57,742 nt of DNA from Planctomycetales bacterium (GCA_027449865.1 DAIDKV010000154.1:1-57742), one strand, 5' to 3'. Shown: positions 17,282 through 25,802, numbered from the stretch's first letter. Numbers and translations: made by a program. Notes: generated by a model not told the origin, from the sequence alone.

Positions 17282-17791
17282 CTAGGCGGTCGAGACTCCG
17301 TTGGAGGTGGGGGCCTCGGGATAGACCCGATTGGCCGAACCGTTCGCGGCGAGGCCCGACGATTCCACCGGCTCCAGCTCCGAGGGCCCGTGATCGCCGC
17401 CATTGGGACGCCGGTATTTCGCTCCGCAAAAGCGGCACCTCAAATAGCGAAAGGGAGCCGGTTTTCCGTCCTTGAACCGCTCGCTGGTCCACTCCAGCTC
17501 CTTCCGACGGCACGACGGGCAGGGATCGTCGATCCATTCGTCGGTGGTGATCATCAGAAGGGCGAGCAGATAAACCGACGGATACGCAAGCACCAGCACG
17601 ATGAGGGCGCCCCCCACGAGGACGAGCGTGGTTTGAAGCCCTCCCGGCGATCGCAGGACCTGAACGAACATCAAGACGATCGTCGCCCCGAGCAGGCCCA
17701 TCACGGCCAGCCCGATCAGAACGATCGTGACGAGCACCGCCCAGGTCGGCATCTGGGAAATCCAACGTCGTATCCTGTTTTGGAAAGGCAT
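17282..17791 (-). CDS. Membrane protein with zinc-ribbon domain, unknown function
   Basis: The 169-residue product has two hydrophobic segments in its first 80 residues (AVLVTIVLIGLAVMGLLGAT and LVLVGGALIVLVLAYPSVYL). They are followed by a cytosolic zinc-ribbon-like region with CPSC (about residue 91) and CRFC (about residue 119). The C-terminal tail is low in hydrophobics and rich in S, N and G. No family is recognised. It lies about 80 bases upstream of the DUF1508 gene on the same strand and may share its transcript. Confidence 0.78.
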   Translation of the reverse strand: MPFQNRIRRWISQMPTWAVLVTIVLIGLAVMGLLGATIVLMFVQVLRSPGGLQTTLVLVGGALIVLVLAYPSVYLLALLMITTDEWIDDPCPSCRRKELEWTSERFKDGKPAPFRYLRCRFCGAKYRRPNGGDHGPSELEPVESSGLAANGSANRVYPEAPTSNGVSTA

Positions 17792-17859
17792 TCCTTCGTC
17801 TCACCTGGTCGTGGTCGATCTCCGGCCGGGCCTCCCCCGCGCCGGGCGTGCCGGGGACA

Positions 17860-18012
17860 TCAACCCGCGGCGAATCTGGTCCGCCGGCGCATTTCCGGCG
17901 AGCGGAAGGCGAGGGCCATCCGGAGCCGGAGATCGCCCTGGGCATGGGAGATGCGGGCGTATTCGGTCAGGAGCCGCTCGATCATCGGGCGATCGGATGC
18001 TCGGGTATCCAT
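17860..18012 (-). CDS. Possible 50-residue protein
   Basis: A short leftward frame from an ATG at 18012 gives MDTRASDRPMIERLLTEYAR and ends RRRTRFAAG. The composition (R-, L- and E-rich helix) looks like a real small protein more than a random shadow, but there is no domain and no clear ribosome binding site. It could also be noncoding. Confidence 0.3.
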   Translation of the reverse strand: MDTRASDRPMIERLLTEYARISHAQGDLRLRMALAFRSPEMRRRTRFAAG

Positions 18013-18959
18013 CAAGGGATGGTCTCTGTTTCGGGGTCGAAGACGATCCGACGGAGCCCTTCGACAGACAGGACGAGATCGCGCGCGGGCATCGACACGC
18101 CTCGTCGAGAGCCTGTAAGTAAGGCATCCGCCACTACCTAAGACAGTCGCCACCGTTGAGTATAAACCGGGCGATTGGCCCCGCCAATCCGAGGCGCTGC
18201 CTGGCGCGCCGGAGATCGCTTCTTTTGAGGGCCGGCGATTCATCGTGCGCGACCCTCACCAGGGTGGAAACGAGATGCCCTCCGGCGTGTCGGGGGGCGA
18301 GCCCCGGACGCCGGAGGGTCTTTGGTAGCCATCGCCGGGCGGAGGGTCAGACCGGCCGCGGGTGGCCCAGGGAGATGAGAGAGAGAAGGTGGATCAAAAC
18401 GTGAAATTTTTCAATAATTTCTTCGAATGCTTGTCCTTTTTCGGGGCTCCAGCTCCCGACCCGGACGAAGTCGCGAAGATCGCCGGCTGGAGCCGGCTCC
18501 TACAAAATACAGGATCGGACATGGCCATATCTCTCGTATCGATCGCAGGCACGAGAATGCGGTTGTTCTCCCCTTGTGGCCGGATCGCACGCCTACACCG
18601 GATGGGTGGATCAGACCGCCCCTCGATTGCGTCGCCATGTTACCGCCGGCCGATGTTGTCGTGGTGTATCGCCGACGAAAATCCCGGGAAGCTTGAACGA
18701 ATCGCCGGGAAACTGGTGGATGCCCGGCCTGGCGGTCGCACAATCGACGCCATTCCCAGACGACAGGGCCGCGGAATTCTCGGTTCAGACCTCCGTGCCT
18801 CCGTGGTTCCCATCGAATCAGCGTGAGGATCTGGCGTGGCGGGTTCGCTTGACACCGTCCAGGCGGTCCGGCCAAACTCGGGACAGGTCCCTCGGCCGGA
18901 TCGATTCCGCCGGACGCGTGCCGAACCTGTCGTCCCGTAGTGCGAGGCCTGATCGACCG
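18013..18959. other. Long gap with repeats and no supported gene
   Basis: About 950 bases hold no gene I can support. Open frames exist on both strands but run through a REP-like repeat (18443-18504) and through a CACGGAGG-type repeat (CCTCCGTGCCTCCGTGG, 18792-18808), so they are not protein-like. Confidence 0.6.
18443..18504. repeat. REP-like palindromic element, copy 1 (left end lost)
   Basis: The core GGGCTCCAGCTCCCGACCCG and the right end CCGGCTGGAGCCGGCTCC then TACA match the family at 30193-30384. The left TGTAGGAGG end is missing. Confidence 0.9.
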
Positions 18960-19493
18960 ATGAGTCCTCCACCAACCCCCCCCGAGCCGATCCTGGAGGA
19001 GACGGATCCCCGATTTCCGTCCGGCCCCTGGACCGGGTTCTTCCTGATGGACCACTGGCCTGGCCGGCACAAAATGGATTTACATCTGAGCTTTCGCCAG
19101 GGGACGATGACGGGCGAGGGTCGCGACCGCATCGGCGCGTTCCGGATTCGGGGCAAGTACCATCTCGACGACGGCAAATGCCACTGGTCAAAGCGATATA
19201 TTGGCCTGCACGACGTCGCCTACCAGGGATTCAATGAAGGAAAGGGTATCTGGGGAATCTGGGAGATCCCACCGTCATCGAAGGGAGGATTTCACATCTG
19301 GCCCGAGGCGATGGGCGACCCGACTCAGCCCCAGCGCGCCGAGTCGGCGGATCCGCCCGTCGAGGAGTCGGCAAATCCCGAACCGGAGGGTCTGGAAGTC
19401 GGCGCCGGAGCCGGCACCGGGGTTAGCACTCCTGAACTCGTTCCAATGGGCGCGCGGGGCAGGTTCACGAACGAGGTTGGCCTGGATGGGTGA
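18960..19493 (+). CDS. Conserved planctomycete-type protein of unknown function
   Basis: The 177-residue product has a compact N-terminal domain of about 110 residues with GPWTGFFLMDHWPGRHKMDL, FRQGTMTGEGRDRIGAFRI and RGKYHLDDGKCHWSKRYIG. The pattern of alternating strands and repeated Gly/Asp turns suggests a beta-barrel domain of unknown ligand. The C-terminus is Glu/Pro/Gly-rich and probably disordered. I have the impression that this domain is common in planctomycetes, but I cannot name a family. The ATG at 18960 was chosen because upstream sequence in the same frame is repeat-derived. No signal peptide is visible. It converges on comF, six bases away. Confidence 0.65.
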   Translation: MSPPPTPPEPILEETDPRFPSGPWTGFFLMDHWPGRHKMDLHLSFRQGTMTGEGRDRIGAFRIRGKYHLDDGKCHWSKRYIGLHDVAYQGFNEGKGIWGIWEIPPSSKGGFHIWPEAMGDPTQPQRAESADPPVEESANPEPEGLEVGAGAGTGVSTPELVPMGARGRFTNEVGLDG

Positions 19494-19498
19494 TCCGG

Positions 19499-20275
19499 TC
19501 AGGTCCAGGCTCGATCGGTGCGGGCCATCACGGCGACGACGACCTTCTTCGCACCGGCACGCTTGAGGGCCCGGGCGGCGGCGCCGCAGGTGGCGCCAGT
19601 GGTCAGGACGTCGTCCACCAGCAGGACGGTCCGGCCCCGGATCGCGGAGGATTCGCGGGCGCGGAAGGCCTCGCGAAGGACCCGGGCGCGGGCGGGCGCC
19701 GAGAGGGTCGCCAGCTTCGGCGCGTGGATGACCCGGCGCAGGGGGGCATGAAACGACCGGTCGAGCCGACGGGCCAGCTCGCGCGCCAGGGCCTCGGCCT
19801 GGTTGTACCCGCGCCCGTAGTGCCTGCGCCAGTGGAGCGGGACCGGGACGACCCAGGCATCGGTTGGGAGGGCCATTCGGTCGATCGCGTCGAGGCGTGT
19901 TCCGGCCCAGAGGTCGCAGAGCGGCGGCGCGAGCCAGGCGTTTCGCCGATGTTTGAGCCGGAGGCAAAGCTCGCGGAGCGTCCCCTCGTAGGGTCCGAGT
20001 GCCACCGCGGCGTCGAAGCCCAGCGGGCGCCCCCGGCAGACACCGCAGCCTCGGCGGAAATTGGCATGCGGCCCCGCGGGCAGCGCGCACCGCGGGCAGA
20101 CCGACGCCCCGGCCTTCACCGCCCGATCCCAGAGCGCATCCAGGCAGCCCGGACAGAAGGCCCCCGGCGCTCCGTCGACTCCGCAGAGAACGCACGACCA
20201 GGGAAACATCACCGCCTCGAACGCCGATCGAAGCGAGCCCACGACCGCCCCTGCCCTCGCCCACGATCGGATCAT
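19499..20275 (-). CDS. comF: ComF family phosphoribosyltransferase-like protein
   Basis: ComF proteins act in the cytosol in uptake of transforming DNA in naturally competent bacteria, though they are also found in non-competent ones. The 258-residue protein has two N-terminal zinc-binding CxxC pairs (CVLCG with CPGC, then CPRC with CGVC, about residues 25-85). The phosphoribosyltransferase part includes VVPVPLHWRRHYGRGYNQAE and the PRPP loop VLLVDDVLTTGAT near residue 225. The ATG at 20275 has AAGGA seven bases upstream; a longer start at 20347 has no support. It follows the sigma factor gene by about 80 bases and may belong to that transcript. Confidence 0.93.
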   Translation of the reverse strand: MIRSWARAGAVVGSLRSAFEAVMFPWSCVLCGVDGAPGAFCPGCLDALWDRAVKAGASVCPRCALPAGPHANFRRGCGVCRGRPLGFDAAVALGPYEGTLRELCLRLKHRRNAWLAPPLCDLWAGTRLDAIDRMALPTDAWVVPVPLHWRRHYGRGYNQAEALARELARRLDRSFHAPLRRVIHAPKLATLSAPARARVLREAFRARESSAIRGRTVLLVDDVLTTGATCGAAARALKRAGAKKVVVAVMARTDRAWT

Positions 20276-20354
20276 CGTTTGTCCTTCGACCCATCGCCAC
20301 CAAGGGAGTGGCGGCCTTCGCCCTCCCCGACAGCGATTCCGGGTCAAAACGGAC

Positions 20355-20996
20355 TCAAGAACCGCTCAAATAGGGAGTCAACTGTTCGCGGAGCTGGTTG
20401 CGGGCGCGGGCGAGGAGCGACTTGATCGCCTCGGGCGAGCGGTTCATCACCTCGGCGATTTCGGCGTAACTCATATCTTCAAACTTGTTCAGGAGGACGG
20501 CGATCTTCTGGTCCTCGTTGAGCGTCGCCAGGGCGTCGCGGACCACGTCGGAGAGCTCGGCCTTGCGCATCTGGGCCGACGGCGTTCCCTCGCGGCCGAT
20601 CGGGGAGATCGCCTGCGAGCCGCTGCCGACGGAGAGAGGAACGCTCGCATGGCGTCCCTTGCGCCTCAGGTAGTTGAGCGCCAGGTTGTTCGCGATGGTG
20701 AACAACCAGGTCGCGAACTTCGCCCGGGCCCGGTATCCCTTGCGCGCCTTGTAGATGCGCAGGAAGACCTCCTGGCAGAGGTCCTCGGCCTCGTCCTTGC
20801 TGCCGACCAGATGGAAAAGGATGCCGACGAGCCGGTTCTGATACCGCTCGACCAGCTCCTCGAAGGCGCCCGGGTCGTCGTTACGCACCCGGACCATCAG
20901 CCGGACGTCCGGGTCGCGCGCCTCCAGTTGCTGTTCGAGGGCCTGGATCTCTCGACTCACCGGCGAGTCCTCCCGGTCGTTCGGCTGGCCATCCAT
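20355..20996 (-). CDS. ECF-family RNA polymerase sigma factor
   Basis: The 213-residue protein has sigma-70 region 2 (about residues 44-112: FEELVERYQNRL, then DEAEDLCQEVFLRIYK, then FATWLFTIANNLALNYLRRK) and region 4 (about 150-207: LNEDQKIAVLLNKFEDMSYA, then a DNA-binding helix RSPEAIKSLLARARNQLREQ). It lacks regions 1.1 and 3, which is typical of ECF sigma factors that drive stress or surface regulons. No anti-sigma factor is adjacent. Its ATG lies two bases after the TAG of rlmN, so it is probably translated from the rlmN transcript, which is unusual for a sigma factor. Confidence 0.95.
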   Translation of the reverse strand: MDGQPNDREDSPVSREIQALEQQLEARDPDVRLMVRVRNDDPGAFEELVERYQNRLVGILFHLVGSKDEAEDLCQEVFLRIYKARKGYRARAKFATWLFTIANNLALNYLRRKGRHASVPLSVGSGSQAISPIGREGTPSAQMRKAELSDVVRDALATLNEDQKIAVLLNKFEDMSYAEIAEVMNRSPEAIKSLLARARNQLREQLTPYLSGS

Positions 20997-20997
20997 C

Positions 20998-22107
20998 CTA
21001 CCCGACGGCGGTCGGCACCCGACGCCGAAGCTGGCCGCAGGCGGCGTCGATCGCCCGTCCCTTGGTCTTGCGAACCGTTACGCTGATCCCTCGGTCGCGG
21101 AGCGTCGCGACGAACCGCCCCACGTCCTCCGGCTCCGGACGGCCGTAGGGCAGCCCAGGCACCGGGTTGTACGGAATCAAATTCACGTGCGACCGGCGCC
21201 CCGAGAGCAGCCGCGCGAGCGCGGCGGCGTCGGTCGGGCGATCGTTGATCCCTTTTAACATCACATATTCGTAAGTCACCTGCCGACCCGTCTGTTCAAA
21301 ATAGGTGTCGGCGGCCTTCATCACGGCCGAGAGCCCGACCGACTCGTTCACCGGCACCAGCTCGTTCCGAAGTTCCTCGGTGGGTGCGTGCAGCGAGACC
21401 GCCAGGTGATACTGTCGGTCCATCCCGGCGAGCCGGACGATTCGCGAGGGGAGTCCAACCGTCGAGATCGTCACCCGGCGCTGGCTGATGCCGAGCCCCT
21501 CCATCGGCGAGCAGATCCGGTCGAGCGCGACGATCAGGTTGTCGAGGTTCGCGAGGCTCTCGCCCATCCCCATCACGACGATGTGCGTGACGGTCTCCTC
21601 GGGCGGCAGAAGGTTGCGCAGATGCAACACCTGCTCGATGATCTCGTCGGAGTCGAGATTGCGCTCGACGCCCTTCAATCCGCTGGCGCAGAAGACGCAC
21701 CCCATCGCGCAGCCGACCTGGGTGCTGATGCAAACGGTCCGGCGCGTCTCCTCGGCCATCAGGACGCACTCGATCCGGCGGCCGTCCCGGCATTCGACGA
21801 GGAGCTTGTCGGTGCCGTCGGGGGCGACGTCGTGAAAGGCGGCGCGCGTCCCGAAGACGGTCCAATCGTCGTCAAGCTGCCGGCGGAGGGATTTGGGCAG
21901 ATCCGAGATCGTCTCGAACGCGGTCGCCCGGCGGCGGATCACGCCATCGAGAACCTGCCGGGCCCGATACGCCGGATGGCCGCGCTCGATCATCCAGTCA
22001 CGCCAGTCGTCGGCGCTGGCCGAGAGAACCGGGCGCTTCGCGGGCGCCTCGGCCGGCTCGCGGCCGGGAGCGGAGTCGTCAACGATGGGAATCGGAGTGG
22101 GGCCCAT
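20998..22107 (-). CDS. rlmN: 23S rRNA adenine-C2 methyltransferase RlmN
   Basis: RlmN is a radical SAM enzyme that methylates A2503 of 23S rRNA and A37 of some tRNAs, affecting translation fidelity. The 369-residue length fits. The radical SAM cluster CAMGCVFC uses Cys133, Cys137 and Cys140. Other family marks are FETISDLPKSLRRQL in the N-terminal region, ECRDGRRIECVLM, the MGMGES stretch and the C-terminal NLIPYNPVPGLPYGRP. The first about 30 residues are Pro/Ala-rich and may be non-conserved. It starts 9 bases after the stop of the upstream gene and is followed one base later by a sigma factor, so the three are likely one transcript. Confidence 0.96.
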   Translation of the reverse strand: MGPTPIPIVDDSAPGREPAEAPAKRPVLSASADDWRDWMIERGHPAYRARQVLDGVIRRRATAFETISDLPKSLRRQLDDDWTVFGTRAAFHDVAPDGTDKLLVECRDGRRIECVLMAEETRRTVCISTQVGCAMGCVFCASGLKGVERNLDSDEIIEQVLHLRNLLPPEETVTHIVVMGMGESLANLDNLIVALDRICSPMEGLGISQRRVTISTVGLPSRIVRLAGMDRQYHLAVSLHAPTEELRNELVPVNESVGLSAVMKAADTYFEQTGRQVTYEYVMLKGINDRPTDAAALARLLSGRRSHVNLIPYNPVPGLPYGRPEPEDVGRFVATLRDRGISVTVRKTKGRAIDAACGQLRRRVPTAVG

Positions 22108-22116
22108 GAGGCTATT

Positions 22117-22755
22117 CTATGTCGACACCGCCCCGGATTCCATTCCCCGGGCCGGCACGGGCCCGTCGCGGCCGAGGATCCGACGGAAGACGGCCAGGAT
22201 GGCACCGACGTTGTCGATGTAATACCGGCGGACATCGATCTCGGCGCGGTCGCCGTCGAGGCGGAGGAATTGCCAGGCTTCTCCGTTGGTCACGCACCCA
22301 AAGACGGGCGCCGGGGGCCGGCCGGCGCGCTCGTTGAAGACGCGGGCGCCGACCATTTGAGCGATGCACTGCCAGATGCCCCCCTCGACGTCGTTCTTCT
22401 TCGCCTCGACGACGACCATCAACGGGGCGCGGAGGGCCGGCACGGGGACGGTCGCGGCCAGGATGAAGTCGCACTCGCCGACCAGCCCGCGGCCCGGGTC
22501 GACGTCGAGCCGCTGGCCGGAATAGATGCTGATCGGGCCGGGATCGAATTCCTCGCAGGCGAGCAGGACCGGGACGACGAGGAACTCGCTCCGGGCCTTC
22601 TCGCTGAGCAGGACCTGGCGCATCCCTCGGTCGAGCATCTCGCGGAGCCAGGCCGGGACCGGCTCGGGCTCGATCGCCGGGAACAGCTCCCCCGGCTCGA
22701 CGGTCACGCCGAGGGATGTCGAGATCGTCTCGAGGGAGAAGTCGTTGTATGGCAT
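22117..22755 (-). CDS. PD-(D/E)XK nuclease-like protein of a widespread uncharacterised family
   Basis: The 212-residue protein starts MPYNDFSLETISTSLGV. It has a core with GECDFILA and VVVEAKKNDVEGG, the D...ExK arrangement of PD-(D/E)XK nucleases, followed by GIWQCIAQMVGARVFNERAG and VFGCVTNGEAWQFLRL. I recall very similar proteins being common in cyanobacteria, where none has a known role; that is memory, not a search. The C-terminal end is encoded by a 27-base repeat (22130-22156) also found twice upstream. It leads the rlmN gene by nine bases. Nucleolytic activity is inferred from the motif only. Confidence 0.72.
   Translation of the reverse strand: MPYNDFSLETISTSLGVTVEPGELFPAIEPEPVPAWLREMLDRGMRQVLLSEKARSEFLVVPVLLACEEFDPGPISIYSGQRLDVDPGRGLVGECDFILAATVPVPALRAPLMVVVEAKKNDVEGGIWQCIAQMVGARVFNERAGRPPAPVFGCVTNGEAWQFLRLDGDRAEIDVRRYYIDNVGAILAVFRRILGRDGPVPARGMESGAVST
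22130..22156. repeat. Copy A of a 27-bp repeat
   Basis: Begins GCCCCGGATTCCATTCCCCG. Two further copies lie in the 111-bp repeats (22831-22857 and 23615-23641). This copy forms the 3' end of a coding region, while the other two are intergenic. Confidence 0.85.
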
Positions 22756-22861
22756 GGAGCGAGCCCGATCCTCCGCGATCCTTTCCGGGCCGTTGACGAG
22801 AGGACCGGAGGCTGATTCTACGTCGCCGACGCCCCGGATTCCATTCCCCGGGCCGGCCGAT
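22751..22861. repeat. 111-bp perfect direct repeat, copy 1
   Basis: Begins GGCATGGAGCGAGCCCGATC and includes the start codon and upstream region of the nuclease-like gene. It is repeated identically at 23535-23645, enclosing one gene. Confidence 0.92.
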
Positions 22862-22872
22862 GGCCCGAGTGC

Positions 22873-23442
22873 TCAGTCCGTCAGAAGTTTGATCCCGCGA
22901 CAGGATGCGACTTCACGCAGGAAGGGAAGGCCGTTCTCGATGAGTCTCCTGATCGCATCGGAAACCGCCGGTCCGACTCGTTGCAGTGCCTCGTCCAGCG
23001 GCATCTCATCCATGGAGCCCCGTGACACGAGGTCCTTCAGTCGTTGGGCTAACTCTCGGTGGGATGGGTGTGGAGTAATCTCCCACCAATAGTCCATGTA
23101 CTTCTCGCCCTGCCTCCAGAGATGGGCCAGGTTGAGACGCCAGGACGGGTGTGACGCGAGCGCAGGAACGCCAACATTGGCGAAGTTGAATGGGAGGAGC
23201 GAAAACATCTCGATCGGGTAACGCCCATCGCTGCTGAACGCCACCTCCAGGGTGAACTCCTCAAGCGCTTTGGTCGAGACCTGGAGCATAACGAAGAAGG
23301 TGAGGTCCGGCGAAACTTGCCAGGAGTAGGGGTAGCAGCGCGATCCGATCTTCTGCCCCTTGAGGGGACGGAACTGGGGCAACTCCTTCGCGAGTTGAGC
23401 GGAGAACTCCTGCCGTACCGCCAATGCTAACTCTCGCCTCAT
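22873..23442 (-). CDS. Protein of unknown function between direct repeats
   Basis: I do not recognise a family. The 189-residue soluble protein (no signal, no membrane segment) has a mixed alpha-beta pattern: an N-terminal helix with FSAQLAKELPQFRPLKGQKI, strands such as LTFFVMLQVSTKALEEFTLE, and a C-terminal helix with VGPAVSDAIRRLIENGLPFL. The start at 23442 has GGGAG eight bases upstream. It is flanked by identical 111-base direct repeats about 784 bases apart, so it may have come with a duplication or insertion. Its base composition is lower in GC than its neighbours. Confidence 0.72.
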   Translation of the reverse strand: MRRELALAVRQEFSAQLAKELPQFRPLKGQKIGSRCYPYSWQVSPDLTFFVMLQVSTKALEEFTLEVAFSSDGRYPIEMFSLLPFNFANVGVPALASHPSWRLNLAHLWRQGEKYMDYWWEITPHPSHRELAQRLKDLVSRGSMDEMPLDEALQRVGPAVSDAIRRLIENGLPFLREVASCRGIKLLTD

Positions 23443-23534
23443 GATACGACTCCCGAACCCGCTGAATCGCAGGCATCGCTCGCATCCGGTCGCGCGATTT
23501 GCCTAACGTTGTCCGAATGAAGGAGTTCCCATAA

Positions 23535-23645
23535 GGCATGGAGCGAGCCCGATCCTCCGCGATCCTTTCCGGGCCGTTGACGAGAGGACCGGAGGCTGAT
23601 TCTACGTCGCCGACGCCCCGGATTCCATTCCCCGGGCCGGCCGAT
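23535..23645. repeat. 111-bp perfect direct repeat, copy 2
   Basis: Identical to 22751-22861 and in the same orientation. Here it has no coding partner and looks like a displaced copy of the nuclease-like gene's upstream region. Confidence 0.92.
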
Positions 23646-23713
23646 CTCGTTGCGGACGGAGGCTTGCGGTAAGTTGAAGAGGAGATCCCCAGCCATCGGG
23701 AGGACGCGCCGAG

Positions 23714-23959
23714 ATGACCTTGCTCATCCCCGACGACATTTTGCAGGCGAGCCGCCTCTCGGAGCGGGAGCTCAGGACCGAGATCGCGGTGATGCTCTTC
23801 GAGAAGGAGAAGCTGACGCTCGGCCAGGCGAGCCAGCTAGCGGACATGGGCTACCTGGAGTTCCGGCACCTGCTGGCGAGCCGTCAGATCCCCCTGCATT
23901 ACGACGTCGAAGACTTCGAGCAGGATCTGCGGACCCTCGATGAACTGGGGCGTTCATGA
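23714..23959 (+). CDS. UPF0175 family antitoxin-like protein (second copy)
   Basis: The 81-residue product has the same family pattern as the gene at 9283: MTLLIPDDILQASRLSEREL, then EKLTLGQASQLADMGYLEF, then PLHYDVEDFEQDLRTL. It should be the antitoxin of a toxin-antitoxin pair. The stop codon overlaps the start of the next gene by four bases (ATGA). Its toxin partner is broken, so this antitoxin may be an orphan. The paralogues differ strongly in sequence, so this is not a recent duplication of the first locus. Confidence 0.88.
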   Translation: MTLLIPDDILQASRLSERELRTEIAVMLFEKEKLTLGQASQLADMGYLEFRHLLASRQIPLHYDVEDFEQDLRTLDELGRS

Positions 23960-24185
23960 TCGTCGTGAGCAACGCCTCGCCGCTCGTTAGCCTGGCCGCG
24001 ATCGGGCGGTTTGATCTGCTTCAAGCTCTCTACGGTACGATCGAGATTCCTCAGGCCGTCCATCACGAGGTGGTGATTTTGGGCCTCGGGCGCATGGGCC
24101 GATCCTGGACGAACTTCAGGATCGCGCCGGCTTCCGGGTGAGCGATGCTCTGCGAGAGCGGGTACTTCGGGCCGCGGGCGAGTAG
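23956..24185 (+). pseudogene. DUF3368 toxin with internal deletion and frame change
   Basis: The first 40 residues (MIVVSNASPLVSLAAIGRFD, then YGTIEIPQAVHHEVV) match a DUF3368 N-terminus and end near 24075. The C-terminal family end follows in another frame: GPILDELQDRAGFRVSDALR, then ERVLRAAGE, stopping with TAG at 24183-24185. In the intact paralogue at 9564 about 95 residues, including the acidic catalytic patch, lie between these two parts. The junction is around 24075-24095. Either end alone would be inactive. The reading frame kept after the deletion continues only to 24141. Confidence 0.85.
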
Positions 24186-24249
24186 CGAAGGGTGTCGGGC
24201 TCCTCAACGAATCGGGAGGCCCGACAGCCCTTGGATTCATCGCACCGAC

Positions 24250-25581
24250 TCAGCCGATCTCATATCCCTTCCGCTGCGGGCGGCTGAGGAAGGCGTTGGC
24301 CTCCGAGTCGCCGATGATCTGCTCCTTCTCGGCGTCCCATTCGAGCTTCTTGCGGTCGAGCCGAAGCGCGATGTTCGCCAGGTGGCAGGTGCTGAGCGCC
24401 CGGTGGTGACTCCAGACGTCGGAGACCGGCACCGACCGATCCGCGAGGCAATCGAAGAAGTTCTCCATGTGGCCGGAGACCGGTTTCCCCTTGCGCAGCT
24501 CCTTCAGCAGCGACTCGGAGACCGGGTCCCTGTACAGGGCATTCACCGCGCCGCCGTCGAGGTCGATCCGATCTCGGGTGACGAAGATGTGGCCGTGCTC
24601 GCCCTGGAACCGGACGCCGTTCTCGGTGTCGTCGCGGATCTCCAGGACGACGCCGTTGGGGAAGGTCGCGTGGACGATGAAGGCGTTCGCCGTGTTGTAC
24701 CGGTCGTCGACCGTCGGATAGCCGCCCTTGAAGTCGACCGGCAGGACGCGCTTTTTAACCTCGATCGTCTTCGGCCCGGAGTGCTCCATGCCGATGGCCC
24801 ACTGGCCGATGTCGACGTGGTGCGCGCCCCAGTCGGTGAGCTTGCCGCCGGAATACTCGTACCACCAGCGGAAGTTCCCGTGGCAGCGATCGGTTCGATA
24901 GGCGGTCTTGGGGGCCTGGCCGAGCCAGATCTCCCAGTTCAGCTCGGCGGGCGGGTTGGTCGCGGGGAACGGTCCGCCGGAGGGTCCGCCGCCGATCGCC
25001 GCGGTGACTTTTCGGATCTTGCCGATCCGTCCCGCGCGGATCATCGCGACGGCCAGCAGGAAGACGCGGTTATGGTCGCTCCGCTGCTGCGTGCCGACCT
25101 GCACGACGCGCCCGGTCTCCTTGGCGACCTGGCCGAGTTCCTTCCCCTCGTCGATCGTGAGGGTCAGCGGCTTCTCGCAGTAGATGTCCTTGCCGGCCCG
25201 CATGGCATCGATGCAGATCTTCGTGTGCCAGTGGTCGGGCGTTCCGATGATGACCGCGTCGATGTCCTTGCGGTCGAGGAGCTTGCGGTAATCCTCGTAG
25301 ACCTCGGCCTTCCCCTTGCCGATGCCCCGGTGGTTCTTGGCGTTCTCGGCGTGACGGCGGTCGACGTCGCAAACGGCGAGGAAGTCGCCGTGGTGGGCGG
25401 CCGATCGGGCGTCGCCCGAGCCCTGGCCGCCGGCGCCGATGAGGCCGAGACGGGGCCGGTCGTTCTTCGCCACGGGCGCCGCGGCGGCCGGACGACCGAA
25501 CGGGTAGAGGAACGGGAGCAGCGCGGGACTGGTCGCCGCGACGCGGAGGAAATCGCGGCGGTGCTGGGTGCGGACGGTCAT
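24250..25581 (-). CDS. Tat-exported Gfo/Idh/MocA family oxidoreductase
   Basis: The 443-residue protein begins with a twin-arginine signal (RRDFLRVAATS), then a Rossmann fold LGLIGAGGQGSGDARSA that binds NAD(P). The EKP motif CEKPLTLTIDEGK supplies the usual catalytic Lys, and DWGAHHVDIGQWAIGMEHSG is the substrate-pocket region. Family members oxidise or epimerise sugars and inositols; the substrate here cannot be told. The ATG at 25581 was chosen because it lies directly before the signal and has GAGG upstream; the longer frame to 25863 would destroy it. Tat-exported members are greatly expanded in planctomycetes. No sugar-pathway gene is next to it. Confidence 0.93.
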   Translation of the reverse strand: MTVRTQHRRDFLRVAATSPALLPFLYPFGRPAAAAPVAKNDRPRLGLIGAGGQGSGDARSAAHHGDFLAVCDVDRRHAENAKNHRGIGKGKAEVYEDYRKLLDRKDIDAVIIGTPDHWHTKICIDAMRAGKDIYCEKPLTLTIDEGKELGQVAKETGRVVQVGTQQRSDHNRVFLLAVAMIRAGRIGKIRKVTAAIGGGPSGGPFPATNPPAELNWEIWLGQAPKTAYRTDRCHGNFRWWYEYSGGKLTDWGAHHVDIGQWAIGMEHSGPKTIEVKKRVLPVDFKGGYPTVDDRYNTANAFIVHATFPNGVVLEIRDDTENGVRFQGEHGHIFVTRDRIDLDGGAVNALYRDPVSESLLKELRKGKPVSGHMENFFDCLADRSVPVSDVWSHHRALSTCHLANIALRLDRKKLEWDAEKEQIIGDSEANAFLSRPQRKGYEIG

Positions 25582-25802
25582 TGGTGGGGCCTCGGAGCGT
25601 GAAGGAGGGAAAGGACGCGACCCGGCCGGACGGCCCCGAGGTCGGATGCAACGCCCGAGGGCCCGGCCACGCCATTCGCGAAGTTTAACCGACCCCAACC
25701 CGTCTCGAAATGGGCGACTCCCCGGCGTCCCGGACGGATCCCGTTTCGGATGGCGGGAGCCGCCGGATGGGCTTTGGAGCGTGGCGCGGGGGGCCTGGTC
25801 GA

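Noticed and set aside
18362-18826. A 154-residue rightward frame
   Set aside because: It reads through the REP-like element and has no start signal or domain.
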